Assembly: GCA_020831805.1 (NCBI GenBank)
Contig: JAFIFX010000008.1
Coordinates: 62,001 to 126,000, forward strand
Direction: 5' to 3'
Length of the DNA: 64,000 nt
Source: Planctomycetota bacterium
GTDB lineage: Bacteria; Planctomycetota; Phycisphaerae; Phycisphaerales; UBA1924
The notes below the pieces were generated by a model. It searched no databases and was not told where the DNA came from. It worked only from the letters and a program-made list of their open reading frames with translations. A program made the position numbers and the translations under genes. Positions 36,588 to 45,364 of the stretch are shown here, piece by piece (position 1 is the stretch's first letter; the number at the start of each line of letters is the position of its first letter).

Positions 36588-38030
36588 TCAGTCCGTATCT
36601 TGGCCGACTGGTCCTCCGACCGTCATTCTGACTTCTTCCAGAAAAGCCGCGGCTTCGGGCGTCAGCGTGCCAGACAAGCCGAAACCCTGTACCTTTTCCG
36701 GCATGGACAGCACGCGTATTCTGACGGTCCAGTTCTGACCTCGACCACGGATGGGAGTAAGTCCGCCTCCCCAAGCCCACACCAAGACCTCTTCTTCACC
36801 CACCAAGAGGCGATCGGGTCGTTCGGGCTGGAAGTCAATCGGATTGATCACTACCGCCGGATCTTCCCCGATCTTGCAAACCACGACCGGCACCTCGGTG
36901 CTCTGAAAATAACCTGGCTTCGCAGTCCATTCCACGAACGGTTCGCGGTACCAGATGACGATCCAGACATCCACCCCACCCCACCGGAGCATGATCGGTC
37001 GATGGGGGATCAAGTAAACTTCCGAGTGGACCGTCATTGAATCGCCACGCATCGTCACCCACTGACGGACAGGCCAGTACACATAGCCTTCGTTGTTCAT
37101 CCGGATGGCGAAGAACCCCGCCGCCGCGATGGCGAGCAGAAGCACCGCCGCTCCCAGGGCCGCACGGGGCGGCGTGAACCAGCCGTCCGGCCTCGACGGC
37201 GAGTCCGTCGGAAGCCCACACTCCGAGCAAGGCCCCGGCAAACCCGCCAGCGGATAGCCGCACCCTGAACAAAGCTTGTGATAAGGCACGATCCAGTCAG
37301 GACGCAGACCCAGGACCAGCCTGCGGGACGCCACCCACGCATACGCCGCTGCAGAGACTGCCGCGCAGGCCACGATCAGCGCCCACTCGACCGGAAGCGG
37401 CGAGAATGATTCGTAAAGATACCGAGCCAATCGCTGACTAGAGGTCGCATACGAGTAAGAAGTCTGCAAGCGATCGTAGAACACATACCAGGAAAGCCCG
37501 CCCGCCACTGGCAGCGTGATGACAGCGACCAAAACGGCCGACTCCATTATGCGGCGCTGCGCGTGCCGGACCTCGGGCAGCCGGAAGAACGCCCCGTCGA
37601 GCCCGGCCAATCGCCGACGGACGCTGCGCCACAGGATCAAGGAAACGGCGGCGTGGCAGAGCAGGCACAGCAGAACGGCCGCGGCAACCAGCACGGGCCA
37701 GCGCTCGACCATCTCCACCGAACCAGTGATTCCCAAGGGATAATGGATGAGGGAGGCGTCAACATAGGTATGACTATCCCACCAGGGATCGCTGTCCCAG
37801 GCAGCTGCCCGGTCCAAGACCGTGCGGTCCATATCGCTCAGGCCCCGGGTCCCGTCCCAACCCACCTCGACCATGGCGCGGTACTGGCCCCACAGGTGCG
37901 CATTCAGCGAGCTGTACGCCAGAGACGCCGCGACGACCCCGAACGCGACCAGCAAGAACCGCCTCAGCACAAGAAAAACCGCCGCCCCCACTGGGGGGAG
38001 GCGTTTTTGGTCATTGATCGGTTTGATCAT
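36588..38030 (-). CDS. Multi-pass membrane protein with zinc ribbon, paralogue B
   Basis: This 480-residue protein has about five membrane segments, a central CxxC-x10-CxxC zinc ribbon (LCSGCGYPLAGLPGPCSECGLP), another membrane segment and a C-terminal soluble domain (LRWGGVDVWIVIWYREP). The ATG at 38030 overlaps the stop of the upstream gene (ATGA); a Met five codons earlier is possible. It is colinear and clearly similar throughout to the protein at 39549-41021 (FFRLPE, GLSWYVFYDRLQ, ARYLYESFSP, VQGFGL, LTPEA). Planctomycetes carry many proteins with this ribbon-in-membrane layout, function unknown. Confidence 0.65.
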   Translation of the reverse strand: MIKPINDQKRLPPVGAAVFLVLRRFLLVAFGVVAASLAYSSLNAHLWGQYRAMVEVGWDGTRGLSDMDRTVLDRAAAWDSDPWWDSHTYVDASLIHYPLGITGSVEMVERWPVLVAAAVLLCLLCHAAVSLILWRSVRRRLAGLDGAFFRLPEVRHAQRRIMESAVLVAVITLPVAGGLSWYVFYDRLQTSYSYATSSQRLARYLYESFSPLPVEWALIVACAAVSAAAYAWVASRRLVLGLRPDWIVPYHKLCSGCGYPLAGLPGPCSECGLPTDSPSRPDGWFTPPRAALGAAVLLLAIAAAGFFAIRMNNEGYVYWPVRQWVTMRGDSMTVHSEVYLIPHRPIMLRWGGVDVWIVIWYREPFVEWTAKPGYFQSTEVPVVVCKIGEDPAVVINPIDFQPERPDRLLVGEEEVLVWAWGGGLTPIRGRGQNWTVRIRVLSMPEKVQGFGLSGTLTPEAAAFLEEVRMTVGGPVGQDTD

Positions 38031-39271
38031 CGGAGATGAAACCACTCTTGCCTGCAGTTAGCGGGTGCTGAAATATGGTTCGGCGGCTCCGTGAAATTGT
38101 CGGGACAATCGCCTTCGCCACCCGGCCCAGCGGGAAGCCTGCAGACGATTCGTGTTTCGACAAAGGGAGGACTCCCCGGAGGCGCGTTGGGTCCCGGCAC
38201 ATAGGTTCCTTTCGCTTCACACTCACAGCCCCCACGGGGGTGCGGCTTGCATCCATAGTAAGGTTTCCCAGTTGCCAGCCTCGGAATCCAGCAACCAGGA
38301 TTCCCAGGGCATGCCGGATTTGCTACATAATGCTGCGGGTGGCGAGGCAGCCATTTACTTACTTCCACCGCCCAAGTCGATGTATTAATATTTATACCGG
38401 CCACACCCGTACCCGCGGAATACTCTGCCCGCAAGGACAGCAACGAAACCGCATCGATCTCGTCTTCATAGAGATATGGACCTGCTACGGTTCCGTTCAT
38501 GCCGTCCACGAGCAGGTAGCCGTCTGAATAGATAATGACGATGATCGGCAGCGCACCGAACTTGCCGAACGCGGCGTGGATCACATACGACCCAAGCCCG
38601 GTGTCGCCCGACCGTTCCACCTGGAGCCACGCGTCCAACTGGGCGCGCATCCGTTCGGCGTTCGTAGGCTCCCCAAGAAGCATGTATCGCACATCCATCG
38701 CTGGATCCAGCGTCGCGGACACGGAGGCCGCCAACGAAGCCAGATCCGCCATCCAGTCTTCGTAGCTGGGAGGGTCGAGCGGGGACACATAGGCCTCGCC
38801 GCCTTCGGCCGGCTCGACACCAAGCCCGGTTGAGTTGAGTTCGCCGTCCACGGTCGAGACATGAGTTGTGCCGGCCGACGCGCTGATGGCGGACAAGTGG
38901 TTCAGCGTCGACATGGCGTCGGTGATGGAGGTGGAAACAAGCGTCCCGTCCGAGTACGCCGCGACTTCCGCCGGACCGACGAGATGGCCGAAGTAGAAGT
39001 CGTCCCCGGCCTTGATCTTCGCCAGCGTCCTCACATAGGCCACATAGGGCTGGAACAGCGGCGAGTTGGCGTGGGGATGGGTGAACGAGAACGCGTCCGC
39101 CCCCTCCGCGGGCTCGCCGTGAATCAGAAGGTGCGTGTACATCGAGATGAATACCTTCACCTCGGCTTTCAGTTGCGGGTCGAGATCGTCATAGAGAATC
39201 TCCATCGGCTGCGCCGCCGCGTGCGGAACAACCAACAACACCATACCCCAGATCCATCGCATCGGTTTCAT
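38027..39271 (-). CDS. Secreted Cys-rich protein of unknown function
   Basis: This 414-residue protein starts at an ATG with AGGAGG 5-6 nt upstream. Signal peptide MKPMRWIWGMVLLVVPHAAA is followed by an alpha/beta domain (VKVFISMYTHLLIHGEP, IIVIIYSDGYLLVDGMNG). The C-terminal roughly 100 residues contain about ten Cys (PACPGNPGCWIP, YYGCKPHPRGGCECEAK, RIVCRLP, GDCPDN, NCRQEW), suggesting disulfides outside the cytoplasm. It is translationally coupled to the membrane paralogue B. A C11 run (39340-39350) lies about 70 nt upstream of its start. It may have been inserted into the duplicated locus, since its neighbours are duplicates of each other. Confidence 0.6.
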   Translation of the reverse strand: MKPMRWIWGMVLLVVPHAAAQPMEILYDDLDPQLKAEVKVFISMYTHLLIHGEPAEGADAFSFTHPHANSPLFQPYVAYVRTLAKIKAGDDFYFGHLVGPAEVAAYSDGTLVSTSITDAMSTLNHLSAISASAGTTHVSTVDGELNSTGLGVEPAEGGEAYVSPLDPPSYEDWMADLASLAASVSATLDPAMDVRYMLLGEPTNAERMRAQLDAWLQVERSGDTGLGSYVIHAAFGKFGALPIIVIIYSDGYLLVDGMNGTVAGPYLYEDEIDAVSLLSLRAEYSAGTGVAGININTSTWAVEVSKWLPRHPQHYVANPACPGNPGCWIPRLATGKPYYGCKPHPRGGCECEAKGTYVPGPNAPPGSPPFVETRIVCRLPAGPGGEGDCPDNFTEPPNHISAPANCRQEWFHLR

Positions 39272-39413
39272 GTCGCCTCCTGTGCTGGAACCAGTTCGCG
39301 GGCCGCTCCTTCGCGGGCCCGACGGGCGACAATCTACCTCCCCCCCCCCCTGGTCCGTCAAGTGAAATCCCTTACCCGAACCAGAATCCACAAAGTTGTG
39401 GATTTGAGCGATT

Positions 39414-39526
39414 AAAATACACAGATCTGTGTCACGGACCGACCTTTCAGGCCGTCACCGCCCCTGAAAACCCTTCGGCTTGCTTACATCACCGACCCCA
39501 GCCCCATCATCCGCCGCAACGCCGAC
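39414..39526 (-). pseudogene. Duplicated 3' fragment of the DinB gene plus its downstream flank
   Basis: This 113-nt segment matches 41058-41171 along its whole length, with the last 30-odd nt before the breakpoint least conserved. It contains the TAA stop (39484-39486) and the last dozen codons of the DinB-like gene (a minus-strand RRMMGLGSVM equivalent) and the palindrome ACACAGATCTGTGT in the flank. It is a relic of the tandem duplication that produced the two zinc-ribbon membrane genes. Confidence 0.75.
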
Positions 39527-39548
39527 AGTATGGTTGTGTGACGCGCTG

Positions 39549-41021
39549 TCAGCCACCGCCGGCGGACTCGTCGGCTTGTTCCGCCAACCACCGCGCCACC
39601 ACTTCATCGCATTCGGCGAGAAACCGCTCGGCCTCGGGCGTCAGCGGCTCGCCCAGGCCGAACCCCTGCACCGCCTCCGGAGGCGAACGCACGGGGAACA
39701 CATAGAGCACTGTTCGGGGCCATGAGATCGGTGGCAAGCCCGAACCCAAACCCCACTCCAAAACCTCCTGCCCCTCGACGACCAGTCGAGCCGGTTCCCA
39801 ATACGGGCGGATGAGCCGTTTGACCACGACCGCCGGGCTTTCCCCGACCTTACACAGCAACACGGGATCGTCGTTGTAAAAGAGATACTTCGCCATCGGA
39901 TCGCCGGGCTCCCGATTCTGCACGACGATCCACACATCCACCCCATCCCAACGGAGCATGACCGGCCTGTTCGGGAGCAGGTAGAGATCAGGGTGGAACT
40001 TTCTCGTCTCCCCGCGCATGGTCAGCCAATGGCGCACGGACTGGTATGGATATCCACCGTGCTTCATGCGGACAGTGACAACCCACGCCGTCGCCACGAT
40101 CACAGCCAGAATGGCTACCCCTAGCACCACCCGGCGCGGGGTCAGCCATCCTTCTGGCCTCGACGGTTCGCCCTTCGGCAGCCCGCACTCCGGGCAGCGC
40201 CCCGAGACATCCACCAGCGGGTACCCGCAGCCCGAGCAGAGCCGGTGGTGGGGCGCGACCAGATCCGGGCTGAGGCCCCGAACCAGTTTCCTGGACGCGC
40301 ACCAGGCGTACCAGGCGACCGCCGCGAGCGTGCAGAGGCCGATGAACACCCAGTCTTCCGTGCGGGGGGAGAACGACTGATAGAGATATCGCGCCCAGCG
40401 GGTGGTCCCGTTCGGTCGGTCAAAGGAACTCTGGAGGCGGTCGTAGAACACATGCCAGGACAGGGCGCCCGTGACGGGGAGGACGCAGAGCAGGAGCACG
40501 AAGGCGCGTTCGGCGATCCGGCGCCGTGCCCGGCGGATCTCCGGCAGCCGGAAAAACGCCGGATCCAGCCCCGGCAGCCGACGGCGCACGCAGCGCCACA
40601 GGACCAGAAAAACCACGGCGTGGCAGCCCAGGAACAGCAGCGCGGCCGCCGCGAGCATGACCGGCCACCGCTCGCCCATCTCGGCCGTGCCCGTCAGGCC
40701 GAAGGGGTAGTCGATCAGCGTGGCATCGACATGCTGATAGTGCTGGAACAGGCCGTCCGAACTCCAGGCAAGCATCCGATCCTGCTCCAACCGGTCGAGG
40801 TCCGCCAAGGTCCTCGTGCCGTTCCAGCACTGCTCCACACCCCGGCGATACTGGGACCACAGCCCCGCGTTCAGCGAGGAATAGACGACGCAGGCCGCGA
40901 CGACCCCGAAGGCCACCAGCAAGAGCCGCCTGAGCAGGAAAAAGCCACCATGCGAGGTTGTATGGCCAGCCACATCACAAGCTGCAAGGCGGATGCCCTG
41001 ATCGTTCAGCATGCTCGACAT
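39549..41021 (-). CDS. Multi-pass membrane protein with zinc ribbon, paralogue A
   Basis: This 490-residue protein is colinear with the one at 36588-38030: N-terminal membrane helix (LLLVAFGVVAACVVYSSLNAG), several more membrane segments, zinc ribbon LCSGCGYPLVDVSGRCPECGLP, another helix and a soluble C-terminal domain ending LTPEAERFLAECDEV. Start candidates at 41021 and 41012 lack ribosome sites, so the N-terminus is uncertain. It lies between the intact DinB gene and the DinB relic, so it belongs to the duplicated unit. Function is unknown; zinc binding is inferred from the four Cys. Confidence 0.65.
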   Translation of the reverse strand: MSSMLNDQGIRLAACDVAGHTTSHGGFFLLRRLLLVAFGVVAACVVYSSLNAGLWSQYRRGVEQCWNGTRTLADLDRLEQDRMLAWSSDGLFQHYQHVDATLIDYPFGLTGTAEMGERWPVMLAAAALLFLGCHAVVFLVLWRCVRRRLPGLDPAFFRLPEIRRARRRIAERAFVLLLCVLPVTGALSWHVFYDRLQSSFDRPNGTTRWARYLYQSFSPRTEDWVFIGLCTLAAVAWYAWCASRKLVRGLSPDLVAPHHRLCSGCGYPLVDVSGRCPECGLPKGEPSRPEGWLTPRRVVLGVAILAVIVATAWVVTVRMKHGGYPYQSVRHWLTMRGETRKFHPDLYLLPNRPVMLRWDGVDVWIVVQNREPGDPMAKYLFYNDDPVLLCKVGESPAVVVKRLIRPYWEPARLVVEGQEVLEWGLGSGLPPISWPRTVLYVFPVRSPPEAVQGFGLGEPLTPEAERFLAECDEVVARWLAEQADESAGGG

Positions 41022-41057
41022 AGAACCACAGACGCCTATCCGCGGCCCCAGCACATC

Positions 41058-41171
41058 AAAATCCACAGATCTGTGTCATGGGCCAGTCGCTCAGGCCATC
41101 GCCGCCCCTGGAAACCCTTCGGCTTGCTTACATCACCGACCCCAGCCCCATCATCCTGCGCCAGGCCGAGA
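41058..41171 (-). repeat. Parental copy of the duplicated flank
   Basis: It covers the end of the intact DinB gene and 70 nt downstream, with the palindrome CACAGATCTGTG (41064-41075). It corresponds to the relic at 39414-39526; the 1644-nt offset defines the duplication unit. Confidence 0.75.
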
Positions 41172-41655
41172 CCTGGCCGAGGTGGAACATCAGGTGGTCG
41201 TGCAGCATGAAGCCGGCCGCGCCGCCCACGGTGCCGAAGACCTCGCGGTAGCGGTCATTGCCCTGGATCGGGCCGGTCAGGGTCGCGTCGTCGGTGTTCT
41301 TGACCGCCTCGATCAACGCCGCGTATCCCTGGTCGAACCGCGACACGATCTCGTCCATCGGCGGGTGCTCCGAGCCGTCGGGATCATGGGCGCAGGGCAC
41401 GCCGGCCGCGAAGAGTTCGTCGTACTTCGGCGGGCACGCGATGGCGGAGCCGTCCCGCCCGAGCATCGCCATCACCCGCGCCGGGTACAGGGCCAGGTGG
41501 CCGTAGACGAACGCGGGATGGTTCGTGTCGATCCGTTTGCCCTCGGCCGTCGGTTGTCTGGAAAAGTCCTTGGCGTCGATCCCGGTCAGCAGGCCCTTGG
41601 CCAGGCCCATGGTGCGCCCGGTCGTCACGGTCAGCAGTTCGCCCATCTGTCCCAT
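41128..41655 (-). CDS. DinB-superfamily protein
   Basis: This 175-residue four-helix-bundle protein of the DinB/DUF1569-like superfamily has conserved metal-ligand-type histidines (NHPAFVYGHLALYPARVM at about 47-64, and FMLHDHLMFHLGQVSAWRRMMG at the end). Members are thiol-dependent metalloenzymes or damage-inducible proteins of unknown role. GAGG lies about 9 nt before the ATG. The last codons and flank have been duplicated at 39414-39526. It is 62 nt downstream of the ThiF-like gene on the same strand, separated by a hairpin repeat. Confidence 0.8.
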   Translation of the reverse strand: MGQMGELLTVTTGRTMGLAKGLLTGIDAKDFSRQPTAEGKRIDTNHPAFVYGHLALYPARVMAMLGRDGSAIACPPKYDELFAAGVPCAHDPDGSEHPPMDEIVSRFDQGYAALIEAVKNTDDATLTGPIQGNDRYREVFGTVGGAAGFMLHDHLMFHLGQVSAWRRMMGLGSVM

Positions 41656-41685
41656 CGCGGTTTCCTCTCCAGGGTGTTCATGGTG

Positions 41686-41706
41686 GCACAGGCGTCCCGC
41701 CTGTGC
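41686..41706. repeat. Short intergenic hairpin with TCC loop
   Basis: A perfect 9-bp stem GCACAGGCG (41686-41694) / CGCCTGTGC (41698-41706) around TCC sits 11 nt after the stop codon of the ThiF-like gene. The arm-TCC-arm layout recurs at 56461-56506. It may act as a weak terminator or mRNA stabiliser. Confidence 0.55.
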
Positions 41707-41717
41707 GGGATGCTCGG

Positions 41718-42773
41718 TCACGCCCCGACATACCGAGCGTAGATCGCCCGCGCCCGCGACGGGTCCTCGACGCCCTCGATCACCGCCCGCCCGTCGCGGA
41801 ACACCGACACCGTCACGCCGGCCTGCTCGTAGGGCTCGACCCGGACCATGAACGCCGAGCGGCTGACGGTCCCCACCGTCCGCCAGGACCCGGCCAGCGA
41901 CTCCAGGTCCAACCGCCCCGGCGTCCCCTGCGGACCGGGCATGACCTGCACCGCGTTGCGTCCGCAGAGGGCGGCCGCCTCGGGGTCCGGGCCTTCGAGG
42001 AACTCGAACCGGCGCTGCGCACAGCACGGGCAGTCCGGGTCCCGGGACCTCGAAAGGTCGACCCGGCGCAGCAGCCCGCCCCACGCGTCGATCTCTACGA
42101 GGTCCATCGCGACCTCGGCCCCCACCAGCAACTTGATCGCCTCGGCGGCCTGCATGGCCCCGATCATGGCCGCCGCGGGCGCGAGCACCCCGGCCGTCTC
42201 GCAGGTCGGCTGCGACCCCGGGGCGGGCGGACGGTCGAACACGCACCGCAGGCAGCAGCCCTGGGCCCGGAACACGGCCCGCATCGCCCGCGTGCCGACA
42301 ACCCCGGCGTAGACATACGGCACGGCGTGCTTGACGCACAGGTCGTTGAGCAGGAACCGGGTCTCGAAGTTGTCGGTGCCGTCGAGGATCACTTCGGGGC
42401 GGCCGAACTTGTCATCGAACAAAAGCGCCTCGGCGTTCGAGGGCCGCAGGTCCGCGACCAGGGCCCGGACGCGGACATCCGAGTTGATCTCACCCAGCCG
42501 CTCCAGGGCGGCCTCGGCCTTGGGCAGGCGGGCCTCGGCATCGGCGCGGTCGAAGAGCACCTGGCGTTGGAGGTTCCCCGGTTCGACCAGGTCCCGGTCC
42601 AGGATCGTCAGCCGCCCGACCCCCGCCCGGCACAACTGGTCCGCGATCACGCACCCCAGTGTCCCGCACCCGATGATCGCCGCGTGCGACGCGAGCAGCC
42701 GGCGCTGTCCCTCGATCCCGATACCGGGCAGGACGGTCTGGCGGGCGTATTTGCTCAGGTCGGTCTGTTCCAC
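41718..42773 (-). CDS. ThiF/MoeB/HesA-family E1-like adenylyltransferase
   Basis: This 351-residue enzyme adenylates the C-terminal Gly of a ubiquitin-like sulfur carrier (ThiS or MoaD). Visible features are GIEGQRRLLASHAAIIGCGTLG (ATP-binding loop), the Arg finger in NLQRQVLF, DGTDNFETRFLLND (catalytic Asp), the catalytic Cys in PTCETAGVLAPAAAMIGAMQA, and the zinc-site cysteines CCLRCVFD and CPCC. A C-terminal domain of about 90 residues (LCGRNAVQV to VFRDGRAVIEG, ending ARYVGA) replaces the rhodanese domain found in other members. Whether it serves thiamine or molybdopterin synthesis cannot be told. Confidence 0.88.
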   Translation of the reverse strand: MEQTDLSKYARQTVLPGIGIEGQRRLLASHAAIIGCGTLGCVIADQLCRAGVGRLTILDRDLVEPGNLQRQVLFDRADAEARLPKAEAALERLGEINSDVRVRALVADLRPSNAEALLFDDKFGRPEVILDGTDNFETRFLLNDLCVKHAVPYVYAGVVGTRAMRAVFRAQGCCLRCVFDRPPAPGSQPTCETAGVLAPAAAMIGAMQAAEAIKLLVGAEVAMDLVEIDAWGGLLRRVDLSRSRDPDCPCCAQRRFEFLEGPDPEAAALCGRNAVQVMPGPQGTPGRLDLESLAGSWRTVGTVSRSAFMVRVEPYEQAGVTVSVFRDGRAVIEGVEDPSRARAIYARYVGA

Positions 42774-42801
42774 ACCGTACCGTAGCCGCTACGCTCCGGC
42801 C

Positions 42802-43479
42802 ATGACCCTGGACTGGAACGAACAAAGGGAACCAAAGCCCGGTCTCGGCTGGCTCGCGCCGAACCCGGTCCGCTGCGACATCCGCACGGCCCGGCTGACG
42901 ATCCGTCCCTACCGGCTCGAAGAAGCGGGCCCTGTCAACTCGATCATCAAGGCCGATCGCGGGCACCTGCTGCCTTGGATGCTCTGGGCCCGATCGGACC
43001 ATGACCAGGTCGCCGGCACCGCGAAGTACATCGCTGAGCAGAGCCTGGCCCTGACCTCCGGGCCAGCCTTCACGGGCGTCGGCGTCGGCATGTTTGAAAC
43101 CACAACCGGCGAGTTTGTCGGCGGGACCGGGGTCCACGATGTCCGCGCGGACACCGCCTCCTGCGAGACGGGGTACTGGCTCCGCGCCGACCGCTGCGGC
43201 CGCGGGTACGCGACCGAAGCCTGCGGCGCGATCATCTCATGGGCGATGACCGACCCGTCCGACGGCGGCCTGGGCCTCCGGCGCGTCCGGATCTGGTGCT
43301 CGGCCGCCAACGAGCCGTCAAGCCGCGTCCCCGAACGGCTCGGCCTGCGGCTCGAGGCCCGCCAACGCGACGAGTGCTATGTCGATGGCTACGGCCCGAC
43401 CGACCGGCTCGGCTGGGGCGTGCTGGCCCACGAATGGGACTTTGCGCAGCACCGAGCCATCACGAACGCCGGAGCGTGA
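42802..43479 (+). CDS. GNAT-family N-acetyltransferase
   Basis: This 225-residue RimJ/RimL-type acetyltransferase has the typical opening IRTARLTIRPYRLEEAGPV, FVGGTGVHDVRADTASCETGYWLRADRCGRGYATEA (acetyl-CoA pyrophosphate loop R/Q-x-x-G-x-G/A: RCGRGYA) and RRVRIWCSAANEPSSRVPERLGL. It acetylates a protein N-terminus or small amine; the target is unknown. It has no ribosome site and lies only 28 nt from the divergent ThiF-like gene. The 3' end overlaps the convergent metallophosphoesterase gene by 20 nt. Confidence 0.88.
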   Translation: MTLDWNEQREPKPGLGWLAPNPVRCDIRTARLTIRPYRLEEAGPVNSIIKADRGHLLPWMLWARSDHDQVAGTAKYIAEQSLALTSGPAFTGVGVGMFETTTGEFVGGTGVHDVRADTASCETGYWLRADRCGRGYATEACGAIISWAMTDPSDGGLGLRRVRIWCSAANEPSSRVPERLGLRLEARQRDECYVDGYGPTDRLGWGVLAHEWDFAQHRAITNAGA

Positions 43480-44647
43480 TCAGCCCGATCTCCGGCGGCA
43501 CGCCCATGCGGACCGGAAGCACCGAGAGCCCGACCCCGCGTGAGACCAGCACGGGGCACGCCGGCCCGTCGACCAGGCCGCCGGCGTACTTCTGGCCGAA
43601 CCGGCTGGGGATGATCGGGGTGCCGAGGAACGGGATCCGGACCTGGCCCCCGTGGGTGTGGCCACTGAGCATCAGATCCATCCTGGGCCTGCCGGGGCCG
43701 CACAGGTCGTGCAACTCCGCGGTGTCGGGCTGGTGGGCGAGCACGAGCCGGGGCGTGGCCGGACCGAGCCCGGCGAAGGCGCGGGCCGGCTCGACCGTGT
43801 CTTCGGTCAGGTCGCCCAGGCCGACCAGTGCGAGCGACCCGGCCCCGGGATCGGAAGTTCGCAGCAGCCGGTCGGGCCCGAGCCAGACCCGGTCGTTGTC
43901 GATCATCCAGACACCGGCCTCACGCAGAGCCTCGCGCACCTTCGGGCCCCCGGCCCACCAGTCATGATTGCCCATGACGCCGAGAGCCCCGATCCTCGCG
44001 GCGTTCACCAGGGGCGCGAGCAGGTCCGCCGCCTGTTCGATCTCGCGCGGATACTGATGGACATAGTCGCCGGTCAACGCCACCAGGTCCGGCCGCAGCT
44101 GGACCCCCGCCTCGACCGCCCGCTCCAGCACGCCTCTGGGCATGCGGGGGCCGACATGCGGATCCGAGAAGTGGAGCACCCGCAGGCCGTCCAGCGACGC
44201 CGGCAGGTCTCGGATCGGGATCTCGTAGCGTCGCACAACCAACCGCTGCGGCTCCATCATCGTGGCGTAGGCAGGAACGGACGCGGCCCCCAGCCCGACC
44301 GCTCCGGAGGCCGAGTTGATCAGGAACCGGCGCCGGGACTCATCCCGGCAGGTCGTCTCCGCGGCCGGGTGGACACCCAGCCGGCCGCGGACCCGCAGGA
44401 TCGTCCAGCATACCCCCATCCAGAACAGAACCGCGGTCGCGTTGGCGACCACGACCCACACCGGGTCCGAGGCCACGGCCCCGAAGAGCAGCCGCAACGG
44501 GATCCAGGCGGGCAGGGCCAGCACCGTGACGATGTTGCTGGCCGTCTTGACCGGGCCATCCATGCCGTGCGACCACACCGCGAGATTCGCGGCGTTCGCA
44601 AGGACGAACACCAGCAACACGGCGATCGACCAGACGGTCCTGCGCAT
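43460..44647 (-). CDS. Membrane-anchored metallophosphoesterase (YkuE/YaeI-like)
   Basis: This 395-residue protein has three N-terminal membrane segments (residues about 4-24, 36-56 and 63-84), then RRRFLINSASGAVGLGAA, a Tat-like signal or fourth anchor. The calcineurin-like phosphoesterase domain follows with full metal motifs: LHFSDPHVG, ALTGDYVH, GVMGNHDWW and MLSGHTHGGQ. Such enzymes hydrolyse phosphodiesters, including UDP-2,3-diacylglucosamine-like lipids, on the outer face of the membrane. The start is set at MRRTVWSIAVLL; a Met 13 codons upstream is also open. Confidence 0.85.
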   Translation of the reverse strand: MRRTVWSIAVLLVFVLANAANLAVWSHGMDGPVKTASNIVTVLALPAWIPLRLLFGAVASDPVWVVVANATAVLFWMGVCWTILRVRGRLGVHPAAETTCRDESRRRFLINSASGAVGLGAASVPAYATMMEPQRLVVRRYEIPIRDLPASLDGLRVLHFSDPHVGPRMPRGVLERAVEAGVQLRPDLVALTGDYVHQYPREIEQAADLLAPLVNAARIGALGVMGNHDWWAGGPKVREALREAGVWMIDNDRVWLGPDRLLRTSDPGAGSLALVGLGDLTEDTVEPARAFAGLGPATPRLVLAHQPDTAELHDLCGPGRPRMDLMLSGHTHGGQVRIPFLGTPIIPSRFGQKYAGGLVDGPACPVLVSRGVGLSVLPVRMGVPPEIGLITLRRS

Positions 44648-44687
44648 GGGGAAGGTACGCCGCGATGCCCGGCGGGTTCGCGGCATG

Positions 44688-44714
44688 AAAAAACCCGGGG
44701 AGGCGTCCCCGGGT
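44688..44714 (-). terminator. Intrinsic terminator of the rpsL-rpsG unit
   Basis: On the minus strand ACCCGGGGA, loop CGCC and TCCCCGGGT are followed by TTTTTT (9-bp stem 44693-44701/44706-44714, A-run 44688-44693). It lies 25 nt after the rpsG stop. Confidence 0.88.
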
Positions 44715-44738
44715 CGGGCGTGATTCTGAGAAGACGGG

Positions 44739-45233
44739 TTACTTGGCGAAGTGGGCGAAGGCCTTGTTCGCCTCGGCCATGCGGTGGGTCTGGTCGCGGG
44801 TCATCATGGCCTTGCCCTCGCCGCGGGAGGCCAGCCAGAACTCGTCGGCCAGCTTGAGGTGCATGGGGCGGCCCTTCTCGGAGCGGGCGGCCTGGATGAT
44901 CCAGCGGAAGGCCAGGGACTGCTGGCGGTTGCTCTTGACGGGCAGGGGCACCTGGTAGTTGGCGCCGCCGATCCGCTTGGAGCGGACCTCGACATAGGGC
45001 TTGACATTGTTGATGGCGGTGCGGAAGACATCGAGCGAGTCCTTGGGGCCGTTCTCTTCCGGGGTCCGCTTGATCCGGGCCTCGATCTCGTCCATCGCGT
45101 TGTAGATCACGCGCTGCGCGACGGACTTCTTGCCGTCCTGCATCACGCAGTTGATGAACTTGGCGAGGACCTTGTCGTTAAAACGCGGATCGGGGCGGAG
45201 CTGGCTCTCGGAAGCGGTGATACGGCCTGACAT
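44739..45233 (-). CDS. rpsG: 30S ribosomal protein S7
   Basis: This 164-residue primary 16S rRNA-binding protein nucleates the 30S head. Diagnostic stretches are [50 protein letters not shown] and [15 protein letters not shown]-like at the C-terminus ([18 protein letters not shown]). AGGAG lies about 9 nt upstream. It is followed by a strong terminator instead of fusA and tuf, which come next in many bacterial str operons. Confidence 0.97.
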   Translation of the reverse strand: MSGRITASESQLRPDPRFNDKVLAKFINCVMQDGKKSVAQRVIYNAMDEIEARIKRTPEENGPKDSLDVFRTAINNVKPYVEVRSKRIGGANYQVPLPVKSNRQQSLAFRWIIQAARSEKGRPMHLKLADEFWLASRGEGKAMMTRDQTHRMAEANKAFAHFAK

Positions 45234-45364
45234 GTGCTCGTGTTCTCCTGGCTCATCTGCCGGGCGTTTCGGGCCCGACTCTGTTCACCGGCGTTGGGCC
45301 GATTACTTGCCTGTGTGGTTCTTGGGATCAAGCGACGGGCACACGCCTCGCCGCGGTGTATCGA

